Shown here: piece after piece, positions 8,346-16,175 of the stretch | How positions within the stretch are numbered: the stretch's first letter is position 1 | Layout: every line of letters begins with the position of its first letter | Assembly (NCBI GenBank): GCA_003488465.1 | Contig: DNLN01000058.1 | Location: forward strand, 1 to 16,175 | Length of the DNA: 16,175 bases | Direction: 5' to 3' | Source of the DNA: Sutterella sp. | Lineage (GTDB): Bacteria; Pseudomonadota; Gammaproteobacteria; Burkholderiales; Burkholderiaceae_F | Made by a program: the position numbers and the translations under genes | Notes under the pieces: generated by a model | What the model saw: only the letters and a program-made list of their open reading frames with translations | Told to the model about the DNA's origin: nothing | The model's database searches: none

Positions 8346-8351
8346 ATTGTA
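8346..8351 (-). promoter_or_regulatory. Candidate -10 element for the fdxA operon
   Basis: On the minus strand TACAAT lies in the AT-rich gap between earP and fdxA (8300-8378), about 46 bases before the fdxA start. No convincing -35 hexamer is seen at 17 bases. The strong AT bias of this gap against its neighbours supports a promoter somewhere in it. Confidence 0.35.
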
Positions 8352-8378
8352 GGCAAAAATTCTTTGTTTCGTCTGAAT

Positions 8379-9494
8379 TCAGGCGCACGCCCGCACAAGC
8401 CGGGAGGTTTGCGATTCCTGCCCGAGAAGGTACTGGCGCCATGCTCGGGCGGCAAGCCGGTTCTCGGTCATGTGGTCGCGCCAGCGGCTCCAGGCTGCAG
8501 AGGGAAGTTCTCCGCTGTTGAGCCCGAGTTCAAGGTCGAGCCAGCACTGATGCGCCTCACCGTCGGCAAAGCGCGCGCCGTACAGCTTTTCAAAGGCGCG
8601 CATTTTTGTCAGATGCGTCTGCTCGCTTTGCGGGTAGAGCGTCCAGATGAGCGGGACGCCGGCAAGCTGAGCGCGAACGACGCTGTCCTCGCCGCGCACG
8701 AGCGCTGCATCAGCGCTCCAGAGAATCTTGTCGAAGTCCTTCTGCGGAAGCATCGGGCAGAGGATTGCGTGCACATGCGAGGGGGCGCCGAGCCGCTGGA
8801 GTTCTTCCAGAAGCGTCTTTGAGGCCGCGCCCGGCGCGAGCAGCAGCTGAACGGGTCTGGCGTCCTTGGCAAGGCTTTGCGCGAAGCTCTTCACGGGCGT
8901 TGTCGGATAGGTGAAGAAAAAGAGGCTGAAGGGGTGGTCCGGCTCGGCCCCGAGACTGGCAAGAAAGCTCCTTCGCTCATGAGCGGCCGCAAATTCGGCC
9001 TGGCGCTTCTCGAGATCCCTTTCCCGGATGATGCCGCCCGTTGCCTGCGTAAAGCCCGGGAAGAAGAATGTCTTTGGGTAGCCGTAGCGCGGATGCGGGC
9101 TGTTCAGGCCATGCATGTCCGCGGCATAGTCCTCGGCCGTGAGGTAGTCGAGCGCAAAGACCTTGCAAGGGGCCGCGCTTTCGAACCGTTTGGCGATCGC
9201 CGCTTCATAGCGCTCGGGCAGAAAGCAGGAAAAGGCTTCGATCACGACATCGGCCGCCTCCTGGGGCGCCGCGTCGAACACATCGTCCCAGAGCTCGACC
9301 TCAATGCCGAGCGCCTTTTGCGAGCGTTTCGCCGGGTTCACTTCCGGAACCATCTGCGCGAGCGTGGCGGGCAGATCGATCACAAGGCGCACGCTCCAGC
9401 CGTGCTCGAGCGATAAACTGCGGGCTAGGCGCCAGGCGATCCCGGCGTCGCCGAAGTTGTCGATGACTTTGCAGAAAATGTCGCACGCGGGCAT
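8379..9494 (-). CDS. earP: EF-P arginine rhamnosyltransferase EarP
   Basis: EarP (older name YjbN/DUF2331) attaches rhamnose from dTDP-L-rhamnose to a conserved arginine of elongation factor P, which activates EF-P to relieve polyproline stalling. The 371 residues begin with [22 protein letters not shown], containing D12 and D16, the acidic pair important in characterised EarPs. The nucleotide-sugar pocket signature is R267-G-E269-D270-S271 followed by [19 protein letters not shown]. The fold is GT-B. The ATG at 9492-9494 is the only possible start, as the frame is closed upstream by a stop at 9531-9533; its AGGGAG lies at 9505-9510, inside uvrC codons 2-4. EF-P itself, usually next door in bacteria with EarP, is not in this window. 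Confidence 0.95.
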   Translation of the reverse strand: MPACDIFCKVIDNFGDAGIAWRLARSLSLEHGWSVRLVIDLPATLAQMVPEVNPAKRSQKALGIEVELWDDVFDAAPQEAADVVIEAFSCFLPERYEAAIAKRFESAAPCKVFALDYLTAEDYAADMHGLNSPHPRYGYPKTFFFPGFTQATGGIIRERDLEKRQAEFAAAHERRSFLASLGAEPDHPFSLFFFTYPTTPVKSFAQSLAKDARPVQLLLAPGAASKTLLEELQRLGAPSHVHAILCPMLPQKDFDKILWSADAALVRGEDSVVRAQLAGVPLIWTLYPQSEQTHLTKMRAFEKLYGARFADGEAHQCWLDLELGLNSGELPSAAWSRWRDHMTENRLAARAWRQYLLGQESQTSRLVRACA

Positions 9495-9499
9495 GGAAC

Positions 9500-11386
9500 A
9501 TGGACTCCCTGGAACAAAAAAAGACTCCGATCAGCCTTACGGACTACAGACAGCAGCTTGCCGCCCTCCCAGGACTGCCCGGCGTCTACCGATATTTTGA
9601 CGCAGAAGACTGCTGCCTGTACGTCGGCAAAGCCCGTGATCTGAAAAAGCGCGTGAGCTCGTACTTCATGAAGAACGACCACAGCCCGCGGATCGCGCTC
9701 ATGGTGGGCAAGATCCGCGCGCTTGAGATCACGGTCGTGCGCTCGGAGGCAGAGGCGCTGCTGCTCGAACACAACCTCATCAAGTCCCTCGAGCCCAAGT
9801 ACAACATCGTTTTTCGCGACGACAAGAGCTACCCGTATCTGAAAATTTCCGCCGATGAATTCCCCCGCGTGTCGTTTTACCGCGGGGCCGTGGACAGGAA
9901 GAACCGCTTTTTCGGGCCGTTCCCGAATTCCGGATCGGTTCGCGAGGCGATCAGCGTGCTGCAGAAGACGTTCCGGCTGCGCACGTGCGAGGAGGGCGTG
10001 TACCGCAACCGCTCCCGCGCCTGTCTGATGGGGCAGATGGGCCGGTGCTCGGCGCCCTGCGTCGGAGCGATCAGCAGGCAGGACTATGCCCGCGACATCG
10101 AGGGCGCGCTGGATTTTCTCGAAGGACGCACCGATCAGCTGATCGAGCGGTTCCGGCAGAAAATGCTCGAGGCAAGCGAAAGGCTCGAGTATGAAAAGGC
10201 TGCGTTTTTCCGGGATCGGGTGACGGCGCTCAGCAATGTCGCAAGACAGCAGGCCGTCGAGACGACCGGCGCGGATACCGATGCCGACATCATCGCCGTG
10301 GCGATGCGCGAGGATGTGGTCTGCGTGAATCTGGCGATGGTCCGTGGCGGGCGGCATCTCGGCGACCATGCGTTTTTTCCGGCGATCGCCAAAGGAACCG
10401 GCGGATCCATCGACGCGCAGGAAGTGTTCGAGGCGTTCGTCTCGCAGCACTACCGCGGCATGCAGATGCCCGACGTTGTGATCAGCTCGGCCTGCCGCAG
10501 CGGCCAGCAGGCCGCCGACCTGCTCAGTGAACTCGCGGGCCGCAGAATCGTTTTTGTCCACGAACCGCAAAGTGCGAGGCGGCGCTGGTTGGAAATGGCC
10601 GAGCAGGGAGCTCAGATCGCGCTCATGCGGCATCTTGCGGAGATGGGCGGCGAGAGGCGCCGGGTCGACGATCTCTTCCGGGTTCTCGATCTCGGCAGCG
10701 ACGAGGAGGACAAGGCAAAGCTTCACATCGAATGCTTTGACATCTCGCATACGGCTGGCGAGGCGACTCAGGCCTCCTGCGTCGTGTTCATGGGACAGAG
10801 GATGGACTCCTCCCGCTACAGGCGCTTCAACATCGAGGGCGTTACGCCCGGGGACGACTACGCCGCCATGCGCCAGGTGCTGCAGCGCCGCTACATGCCG
10901 GTTGCGCGGGGCGAAGCGCCGCTTCCCACGATCGTGCTCGTCGATGGCGGCCGCGGTCAGGTGCACATGGCCAAGGACATCTTCAACGAGCTCGGCCTGC
11001 CGATCTCCGTGATCGTGGGCGTTGCCAAGGGCGAGGGGCGAAAGACGGGACTTGAGACGCTCATCTTTGCCGACGGGCGCGAGCCGCTTGTTCTGGGCGG
11101 CGAGAGTCCGGCCCTCATGCTGATCGCCATGATCCGCGACGAGGCCCACAGGTTCGCCATCACGGGAATGCGCGCCAAGCGAAGCCGCACCCGGCAGGTG
11201 AGCCGGCTCGAGGACATCGAAGGGATCGGCCCCAAGCGCCGGCAGGCTCTGCTCACGCGCTTTGGCGGCATGAAGGCGCTTAAAAACGCCAGCATGGAAG
11301 ATATCGCTACAATTAACGGGATATCCCGAGCCTTGGCTCAGAGAATTTTCCTTCAATTGCACGGCGTGGATCCAAGTGGCGACTAA
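9500..11386 (+). CDS. uvrC: UvrABC excinuclease subunit UvrC
   Basis: UvrC makes both incisions around a bulky lesion after UvrA/UvrB recognition. The 628 residues show all domains: GIY-YIG nuclease (G28-V-Y30 ... Y41-V-G43, with the metal glutamate probably E90); a Cys-rich region (CSAPC near 183-187); a UVR coiled coil that binds UvrB (about 214-245); the RNase H-like nuclease (D414 in CFDISHT, D482 in VDGGRGQ, D547 and H550 in RDEAH); and a terminal double helix-hairpin-helix (about 571-625). The ATG at 9500 is the only start possible, since an in-frame stop lies at 9464-9466. Only a weak GGA precedes it. Its start is five bases from the earP start. Confidence 0.97.
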   Translation: MDSLEQKKTPISLTDYRQQLAALPGLPGVYRYFDAEDCCLYVGKARDLKKRVSSYFMKNDHSPRIALMVGKIRALEITVVRSEAEALLLEHNLIKSLEPKYNIVFRDDKSYPYLKISADEFPRVSFYRGAVDRKNRFFGPFPNSGSVREAISVLQKTFRLRTCEEGVYRNRSRACLMGQMGRCSAPCVGAISRQDYARDIEGALDFLEGRTDQLIERFRQKMLEASERLEYEKAAFFRDRVTALSNVARQQAVETTGADTDADIIAVAMREDVVCVNLAMVRGGRHLGDHAFFPAIAKGTGGSIDAQEVFEAFVSQHYRGMQMPDVVISSACRSGQQAADLLSELAGRRIVFVHEPQSARRRWLEMAEQGAQIALMRHLAEMGGERRRVDDLFRVLDLGSDEEDKAKLHIECFDISHTAGEATQASCVVFMGQRMDSSRYRRFNIEGVTPGDDYAAMRQVLQRRYMPVARGEAPLPTIVLVDGGRGQVHMAKDIFNELGLPISVIVGVAKGEGRKTGLETLIFADGREPLVLGGESPALMLIAMIRDEAHRFAITGMRAKRSRTRQVSRLEDIEGIGPKRRQALLTRFGGMKALKNASMEDIATINGISRALAQRIFLQLHGVDPSGD

Positions 11387-11969
11387 TCCCAAGCGTTTCA
11401 ATATTCCGATGGCCCTCACGTGGTCCCGGATCGCATTCATTCCGCTCATCGTGGGCGTGTTCTATCTTCCTGATGCCTTGATCGGCCCGCACATGAAGAA
11501 TGTGCTCGCATGCATCATGTTTGCGATCGCAGCCATCACCGATGCGCTCGACGGATACATCGCTCGAAACTATGACATGGCGACCAAGAAGGGGGCGTTC
11601 CTTGATTCGGTTGCCGACAAGCTTGTCGTGTGCTCGGCAATCGTCGTGCTGCTTGCGTTCGACCGGGTCGACATGCTTGTTGCGCTCATCATCGTCGGCC
11701 GCGAGATCGCTGTGACGGCGCTTCGCGAATGGATGGCCAAGATCGGCTGCGCCGCCGCCGTCAAGGTGAACTGGTTCGGAAAGATCAAGACGATCGCCCA
11801 GATGGTCGCCATCCCGATGCTGCTCTGGTTCGATCCCCTGTTCGGTCTCGACATCTACTTCATCGGCACGATTCTCATCTGGGTTGCCGCCGTTCTCACG
11901 GTGTACTCCATGTGCGTGTACATGCTCGCCGCATGGCCGCATATCGAGGCGCAGGACAAGCTGAGCTAA
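11376..11969 (+). CDS. pgsA: CDP-diacylglycerol--glycerol-3-phosphate 3-phosphatidyltransferase
   Basis: PgsA makes phosphatidylglycerol-phosphate, the committed step to phosphatidylglycerol and cardiolipin, in the inner membrane. The CDP-alcohol phosphotransferase motif D-x2-D-G-x2-A-R-x8-G-x3-D-x3-D is exact, with residues D56, D59, G60, A63, R64, G73, D77 and D81. Several hydrophobic membrane segments flank it (about 17-31, 43-56, 83-105, 147-180). The start is the GTG at 11376, because the family N-terminus (FNIP-x-x-LTW-x-RI) lies before the first ATG. The GTG overlaps the uvrC end by 11 bases, so uvrC-pgsA is translationally coupled, an order also found in E. coli. Length is 197 residues. 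Confidence 0.96.
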   Translation: MATNPKRFNIPMALTWSRIAFIPLIVGVFYLPDALIGPHMKNVLACIMFAIAAITDALDGYIARNYDMATKKGAFLDSVADKLVVCSAIVVLLAFDRVDMLVALIIVGREIAVTALREWMAKIGCAAAVKVNWFGKIKTIAQMVAIPMLLWFDPLFGLDIYFIGTILIWVAAVLTVYSMCVYMLAAWPHIEAQDKLS

Positions 11970-11995
11970 AGCCGGCTTTGGAAACGGACAGGAAG

Positions 11996-12023
11996 AAGGG
12001 GAGCTGCGGCTCCCCTTGCTTTT
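11996..12023 (+). terminator. Intrinsic terminator after pgsA
   Basis: Perfect 9-bp stem AAGGGGAGC / GCTCCCCTT with loop TGCG (11996-12017), followed by GCTTTT. It sits between the pgsA stop and the converging mutS stop at 12025. The stem can also form from the mutS side, where the tail is a weaker CTTCTTCC. Confidence 0.82.
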
Positions 12024-12024
12024 C

Positions 12025-14676
12025 CTAGGCGATCTTTTCGGCCTTTGTCTTGATTTCGTAGAGCAGTCGCAGCGCCTCTCGAGGGGAAAGGCTGTCGACA
12101 TCGAGCTCCCTGAGACTGTCGATGAGCGAGGCCGCTTCTTCGCTCATCAGGTCTTCCCGGACCGGTTCCTCGGAGGCTCCGGCGTAGTCCGCATTGGCAA
12201 AGAGATCGAGCTGCGGGCCCTGCGCGACGGCCCGGTCTTCAAGCTTCTGGAGCATGCTCCGGGCTCTGCGGATCACGCGGGCCGGGACGCCTGCGAGGCC
12301 GGCGACCGCGATGCCGTAGGACTGGCTGGCGGGGCCTTCCTTCACGTCATGAAGGAACACAACGCCGGTGCTGGTCTGGTCGGCTGACACATGGACATTG
12401 ACGACTTCCGGCAGTTCGCTCGAGAGCTGCGTGAGCTCGAAGTAGTGCGTGGCAAAGAGCGTCCAGCTGCGCGAGCCCTGAGCAAGCTCATGGGCGATCG
12501 CGGCGGCCAGGCTCAGACCGTCGAAGGTCGACGTGCCGCGGCCGATTTCATCCATGAGTACGAGCGATTCGCTCGTCGCCTGATGCAGGATCGCCGCCGC
12601 TTCGGTCATCTCAACCATGAACGTGGAGCGGCCGCGAGCGAGGTCGTCCGAGGCGCCGATGCGGGTGAGGATCTTGTCCACGGGGCCGAGTCTTGCCGCC
12701 TTGGCCGGTACGAAGCTGCCGGCATAGGCGAGCAGTGTGATGAGCGCCACGCTGCGCATGTAGGTCGACTTGCCGCCCATGTTGGGGCCGGTGATGACGA
12801 GAAGCCTTCGGCCCGGAACCAGCCGGCAGTCGTTCGGGACGTACTGCTCGATCATGTGCTCGACCACGGGATGGCGGCCGGCGGTGATCTCGATGCCGGG
12901 ACGCTCGGTGAGCTGGGGGCGGTTCCAGCGGGACTCGACGGCGTGACGGGCAAAGGCGGCCAGCACGTCGCTCTGGGCGGCGGCCTTTGCGCAGTCCATG
13001 AGCGGCGCCACCCAGTCGGCAAGTTTGTTAAGGAGCTCCTCCCAGAGCGAGCGCTCGAGCTGCGCCGCGCGCTCCTTGGCCGAGAGCGCCTTGTCCTCGT
13101 ACTCCTTGAGTTCGGGCGTGATGAAGCGTTCGACGTTCTTGAGCGTCTGGCGGCGGCGGAATTCGGCAGGAACCTTGTCGGCCTGCCCCTTGGGTACTTC
13201 GATGTAATAGCCAGAGACCCGGTTGTACTCGACCCTTAAGGTCGAGATGCCGGTTCTTTCACGCTCGCGCGCCTCAAGCTGCGTGAGGTATTCGCCTGCG
13301 TTGTCCCGCAAGGCGCGCAGTTCGGCAAGCTCCGCGCTCACCTCCGAGCGAATGACGTCGCCTTCGCGCAGGAACGTGGCGGGCTCGTCAAGGAGCGTGT
13401 CGCGCAGCATCGTCTCTAGCGCCCCGTCAAGGCGGATCTTTTCGCAGGCCTCGGCAAAAAGCCTTGAACCGTAGCCGCCGAGCGCTTCGCTCAGGGCCCG
13501 CAGCTGGGGCAGCGCATCGCGCAGCGCCGCAGCCTCCTTGGGACGGATGCTTCTGAGTGCGATGCGGCTCGCAATGCGCTCGATGTCGGGGATCGCCGCA
13601 AGCGTCTCGTAAAGGCCTTCGGTTTCGTGCATCGGCTTCGATGCGAGCTCCTCGACGCAGTCGTGGCGCAGCCGCACTTCGGCCTGGTCGCGAAGCGGGT
13701 GATGCAGCCACTGCCGCATCAGGCGGCTGCCCATTGACGTGCGGCAGATGTCGAGCACGGAAAAGAGCGTCGGGCCGTTGTCGCCGCGCAGCGTTTCGCT
13801 GATTTCGAGGTTTCTGCGCGTCATCGCGTCCAGCACGATGAAGTTGGAGGCGGTCTGAAGCGAGAGCGGGCGGATGTAGGGCAGTGCGTCGCACTGCGTT
13901 TGCTCCACGTATGAGAGCAGCGCATTGCACGAGCTGAGGATTTCAGCTTCCTCGGCTATGCCCCAGGCATCAAGGTTGTTGAGGTTGAACCTGTGCAGGA
14001 GCTGCTCGGCACCGCGCTCGGCGTCAAAGTACCAGACGGGAATCTCCGTGATGGCGGCGCCGTCCGGCACGAATTCGGAGAACGTCTCCCGCAGGCCGTC
14101 GGCGACGAGGATCTCCGAGGGGCGGATGCGGGCGATTTCGCTTGCAAGCTGAGAGGCGGGCGCCTTGGCGGCAAGGAACTGGCCGCTCGTGAGCGTGATC
14201 CAGACGAGCCCCGCTTCTCCGCTCTTGAGTTTGGGCAGCGTGACCGCAAGCAGCGTCGAGTCGTTCTTCTCGGCAAGCAGCGCTCCGTCGGTGATCGTGC
14301 CGGGGGTGACGATGCGCACGATCTTGCGTTCCATCACGCCCTTGGCCTGAGCCGGGTCGCCGATCTGCTCGCTGATGGCGACGGACTGTCCGAGCTTGAC
14401 GAGCCTTGAGAGATACTGCTCGAGCGTGACCGCGGGCACGCCGCACATCGGAATGGGCTTTCCGTTCAGGTAGCCGCGCTTGGTGAGCGTCAGGCCGAGG
14501 AGCTGATTGATCCGGATCGCATCCTCGAAGAACGTTTCGTAGAAGTCGCCCAGCCGGTAGAGCAGCAGGCAGCCGGGCACCTTCTCGCGCATCGTGCGCC
14601 ACTGGCGCATGACGGGCGTGAGACCGGCGTAGGGATCGGCCGCTGCGGCGCTCGTTTGCTCTTGATTGTCTGTCAT
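12025..14676 (-). CDS. mutS: DNA mismatch repair protein MutS
   Basis: MutS binds base mismatches and small loops and recruits MutL. The 883 residues include the mismatch-reading GDFYETF (F45 wedge and E47), the connector and lever domains, and the C-terminal ABC ATPase with Walker A GPNMGGKST (630-638) and Walker B/signature DEIGRGTSTFDG, plus a dimerising C-terminus. The length is a little over the usual ~855 because of N- and C-terminal additions. The ATG at 14674-14676 has no strong Shine-Dalgarno. The gene converges on pgsA and follows suhB in the same direction, but a terminator lies between them. Confidence 0.98.
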   Translation of the reverse strand: MTDNQEQTSAAAADPYAGLTPVMRQWRTMREKVPGCLLLYRLGDFYETFFEDAIRINQLLGLTLTKRGYLNGKPIPMCGVPAVTLEQYLSRLVKLGQSVAISEQIGDPAQAKGVMERKIVRIVTPGTITDGALLAEKNDSTLLAVTLPKLKSGEAGLVWITLTSGQFLAAKAPASQLASEIARIRPSEILVADGLRETFSEFVPDGAAITEIPVWYFDAERGAEQLLHRFNLNNLDAWGIAEEAEILSSCNALLSYVEQTQCDALPYIRPLSLQTASNFIVLDAMTRRNLEISETLRGDNGPTLFSVLDICRTSMGSRLMRQWLHHPLRDQAEVRLRHDCVEELASKPMHETEGLYETLAAIPDIERIASRIALRSIRPKEAAALRDALPQLRALSEALGGYGSRLFAEACEKIRLDGALETMLRDTLLDEPATFLREGDVIRSEVSAELAELRALRDNAGEYLTQLEARERERTGISTLRVEYNRVSGYYIEVPKGQADKVPAEFRRRQTLKNVERFITPELKEYEDKALSAKERAAQLERSLWEELLNKLADWVAPLMDCAKAAAQSDVLAAFARHAVESRWNRPQLTERPGIEITAGRHPVVEHMIEQYVPNDCRLVPGRRLLVITGPNMGGKSTYMRSVALITLLAYAGSFVPAKAARLGPVDKILTRIGASDDLARGRSTFMVEMTEAAAILHQATSESLVLMDEIGRGTSTFDGLSLAAAIAHELAQGSRSWTLFATHYFELTQLSSELPEVVNVHVSADQTSTGVVFLHDVKEGPASQSYGIAVAGLAGVPARVIRRARSMLQKLEDRAVAQGPQLDLFANADYAGASEEPVREDLMSEEAASLIDSLRELDVDSLSPREALRLLYEIKTKAEKIA

Positions 14677-14712
14677 GAGTGCTCGGAAATGAAAGGATTC
14701 TTAAAACACAAA

Positions 14713-14732
14713 ACCCCTGCCGGGGCAGGGGT
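14713..14732 (-). terminator. Intrinsic terminator after suhB
   Basis: The inverted repeat ACCCCTGCC / GGCAGGGGT with a 2-base centre (effectively a CCCCTGC stem with a 4-base loop) is followed on the minus strand by TTTTGTGTTTT. It lies between the suhB stop (14750) and the mutS start, so mutS probably has its own promoter in the short remaining gap (14677-14712), though none is obvious there. Confidence 0.85.
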
Positions 14733-14749
14733 GCGCAGGCGGGTGCTCG

Positions 14750-15550
14750 TTAGGCGACCGGCGACTTGAGCTCGCCCGCCTTCATGAGCAGCGTCGAGAA
14801 GCAGCGCGGCGTGCCGCAGCAGATCGAGCCGCTCTGCAGATAGGTCTCGCCGCCCGCGAGGTCGGTGACAAGGCCGCCCGCTTCAAGGACGATGAGCGAG
14901 CCGGCTGCAAGGTCCCAGGGCTTCAGGCCGCTTTCCCAGAATCCGTCCAGACGGCCGCAGCCGACGTAGCACAGGTCAAGCGAAGCGGCTCCGGCGCGGC
15001 GGATGCCGGCGCTAGCCTTGGCAACGGCCTCGAACTTGGGCATGTAGGCGGCGAAGTCGTCGGTCGCGCGGAAGGGGAAGCCCGTTCCGATCAGGGCGCG
15101 CTTGAAGTCGCGCAGGCCGGAGACGCGGATGCGGCGGTTGTTGAGGAAGGCGCCCTTGCCGCGCTCTGCGGTGAAGAGCTCGTTCTTTGTCGGGTCATAG
15201 ACGCAGGCGACGACGATGTTGCCCTTCTGGGCCATGGCGATCGAAACGGCGTACTGCGGAAAGCCGTGCAGGAAGTTGGTCGTTCCGTCGATCGGATCGA
15301 TGTACCACTGGTTGTCGGCGTCCGGATTGATGTGCTCGCTAGCCTCTTCGCCAACGATGCCGTCGGCGGGGAAATAGTGGCGGATCATGTCAACGATGAG
15401 TTCCTGACAGGCGACGTCAACGTTGCTCACGAAGTCAAAGGGAGACTTCTCGCGAACATCGAGCGATTCCAGATTGCCGCTTTCGCGGTTGATGAGCTGG
15501 CCAGCCTTGAGAGCTGCCTTGATTGCGATTTCCAACTGTGCGGAGGCCAT
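14750..15550 (-). CDS. suhB: Inositol-1-monophosphatase family protein SuhB
   Basis: This Mg/Li-type phosphatase family member hydrolyses inositol-1-phosphate in vitro. In E. coli SuhB also binds the rRNA antitermination (Nus) complex; whether that applies here is unknown. The 266 residues from the ATG at 15548-15550 match the family length of ~267 and start MASAQLEIAIKAALKAGQLI; a longer frame to 15637 adds 29 unconserved residues. Metal ligands appear as GEE (E68), D85-P-I-D88-GT and the later W212-D213, each one off from E. coli numbering. The Shine-Dalgarno is weak (AGAAG, about 8 bases before the start). It diverges from trmJ. Confidence 0.95.
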   Translation of the reverse strand: MASAQLEIAIKAALKAGQLINRESGNLESLDVREKSPFDFVSNVDVACQELIVDMIRHYFPADGIVGEEASEHINPDADNQWYIDPIDGTTNFLHGFPQYAVSIAMAQKGNIVVACVYDPTKNELFTAERGKGAFLNNRRIRVSGLRDFKRALIGTGFPFRATDDFAAYMPKFEAVAKASAGIRRAGAASLDLCYVGCGRLDGFWESGLKPWDLAAGSLIVLEAGGLVTDLAGGETYLQSGSICCGTPRCFSTLLMKAGELKSPVA

Positions 15551-15673
15551 TTTGATGCTTCTATATGGGAAAAGTGTCTGTGCGAACGAACGCAAGCGGG
15601 CGGGGAGCCGGAAAAGCCTAGGCACCGGACTAGCCAACCCCTTGCTCTAGAATAGCCAATCATTTTAGCGGAA

Positions 15674-15701
15674 AGGGCCTGCTTATCGCCCTGATTTTTT
15701 T
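15674..15701 (+). promoter_or_regulatory. Short hairpin plus T-run in the trmJ leader (possible attenuator)
   Basis: AGGGC (15674-15678) pairs with GCCCT (15688-15692) around 9 bases and is followed after two bases by seven T. It ends just before the GGAG of trmJ. The 5-bp stem is weak. In the divergent 166-base suhB-trmJ gap (15551-15716) I see no convincing sigma-70 promoter pair, although promoters for both genes must lie there. Confidence 0.3.
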
Positions 15702-15716
15702 ACGGAGCATTTCATC

Positions 15717-16175
15717 TTGGAGCGAGTTCCCGAGCTGTGCCGCCGCGTGCGGTTTGTTCTTGCCGATCCCAGTCATCCGGGCAACATCGGATCGGCGGCG
15801 AGAGCCGTGAAGGCGATGGGCTTTACAGATCTTCGCGTGGTCAATCCCCGCGTGAAGAACTACAAGGAGGATCCCGAGGCAGTGGCGCTTGCCACGAGTT
15901 CGGTGGACGTGCTTCAGGCCGCTAGAACCCATGACACGCTCCTTGAGGCTCTTGACGGCGTGGTTCAGGCCTACGCGCTTTCGGGCTACAGCCGGGAGTT
16001 CGGCCCGCCCATCGAGGAGCTGCGCGTGAGCGTTGGCAAGGCCGCCGCTCTTCTGGCGCTGCCCAGGGAGCAGACCGGGGGCGACATTGCGTTTGTGTTC
16101 GGCACCGAGCGCAGCGGCCTGACCAACGAGCAGATGAGCCTGTGTCAGACCTGCTCGGCGATTCCCGCCAATCCC
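15717..16175 (+). CDS. trmJ: tRNA (cytidine/uridine-2'-O-)-methyltransferase TrmJ, N-terminal part (3' end outside window)
   Basis: TrmJ is a SPOUT (SpoU-type) enzyme that 2'-O-methylates residue 32 of several tRNAs using S-adenosylmethionine. The 153 codons seen include VRFVLADPSHPGNIGSAARA followed by MGFTDLRVVNPR (motif 1), FVFGTERSGLTNEQ (motif 2), and the beginning of motif 3, IPANP, at the window edge. The start is the TTG at 15717-15719: GGAG (15704-15707) is 9 bases upstream, family homology begins right after it, and no ATG or GTG precedes it in frame. It is divergent from suhB. The frame remains open at the last base. Confidence 0.93.
   Translation, partial: MERVPELCRRVRFVLADPSHPGNIGSAARAVKAMGFTDLRVVNPRVKNYKEDPEAVALATSSVDVLQAARTHDTLLEALDGVVQAYALSGYSREFGPPIEELRVSVGKAAALLALPREQTGGDIAFVFGTERSGLTNEQMSLCQTCSAIPANP

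Noticed and set aside
8300..8455. N-terminal extension of FdxA by 52 residues
   Set aside because: The extension starts inside earP, is not conserved in ferredoxins, and the ATG at 8299 has a Shine-Dalgarno at the right distance and gives the family length.
9425..11449. Long open frame of 674 codons on the strand opposite uvrC
   Set aside because: It lies antisense to a complete, well-conserved uvrC, is rich in His/Arg/Asp as expected for a shadow of GC-rich codons, and shows no known motif. It also overlaps the start of earP in another frame.
11970..12024. Possible tRNA genes after pgsA, as in some relatives that carry tRNAs downstream of uvrC-pgsA
   Set aside because: The gap is only 55 bases and is filled by a GC-rich terminator hairpin; there is no cloverleaf.
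12391..13239. 282-codon frame on the plus strand opposite mutS
   Set aside because: It is antisense to the conserved MutS ATPase and clamp domains, with no motif, and is a typical high-GC shadow frame.
15551..15637. N-terminal extension of SuhB by 29 residues
   Set aside because: Family length and N-terminal homology fit the ATG at 15550. The extra residues could pass as a targeting sequence, but SuhB is cytoplasmic.

Overview
The window looks like chromosome from a host-associated betaproteobacterium, most plausibly Burkholderiales of the Sutterella/Parasutterella type. Reasons: a GC-rich backbone; EarP, the EF-P arginine rhamnosyltransferase; a soluble RnfB overlapping nth and lying with fdxA and fpr; and the tail of a flavocytochrome-c type fumarate/urocanate reductase flavoprotein, a family these bacteria carry in many copies. 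The genus is an inference. The class is better supported.

Layout. (1) 1-3826 is the end of a type I restriction-modification locus: the 3' half of hsdS (AT-rich), a complete hsdR, and the first 63 codons of a DUF262 (GmrS-like) gene. (2) 3821-5761 is a complete IS4-superfamily insertion sequence that I assign to IS1634. It has 32-bp imperfect terminal inverted repeats, a 5-bp target duplication (TTTGC) and an intact 584-aa DDE transposase, whose promoter sits inside a perfect palindrome. (3) The IS lies in the last codons of a flavoprotein reductase gene (tail at 5762-5890). The codons just left of the IS (3810-3820) already belong to that reductase, so the restriction island was joined to the truncated reductase before or independently of the IS insertion. 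(4) 5981-8299, minus strand, is a redox/Fe-S operon read fdxA, fpr, rnfB, nth. (5) earP (minus) and uvrC (plus) diverge with only five bases between their start codons. pgsA overlaps the end of uvrC by 11 bp. (6) mutS (minus) converges on pgsA across a hairpin terminator. suhB (minus) lies upstream of mutS behind a strong terminator. (7) trmJ starts at a TTG at 15717 and runs off the right edge.

Most of the backbone is housekeeping: DNA repair (nth, uvrC, mutS), electron carriers (fdxA, fpr, rnfB), phospholipid synthesis (pgsA), tRNA modification (trmJ), translation-factor glycosylation (earP) and an inositol-monophosphatase family protein (suhB). The accessory part is the restriction locus with its DUF262 stub and the IS. 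No tRNA, rRNA, CRISPR array or clearly new defence system is visible. The most informative signals are the layered junction at 3807-3826/5762, the self-contained operator-promoter of the IS, and the nearly touching divergent start codons of earP and uvrC.
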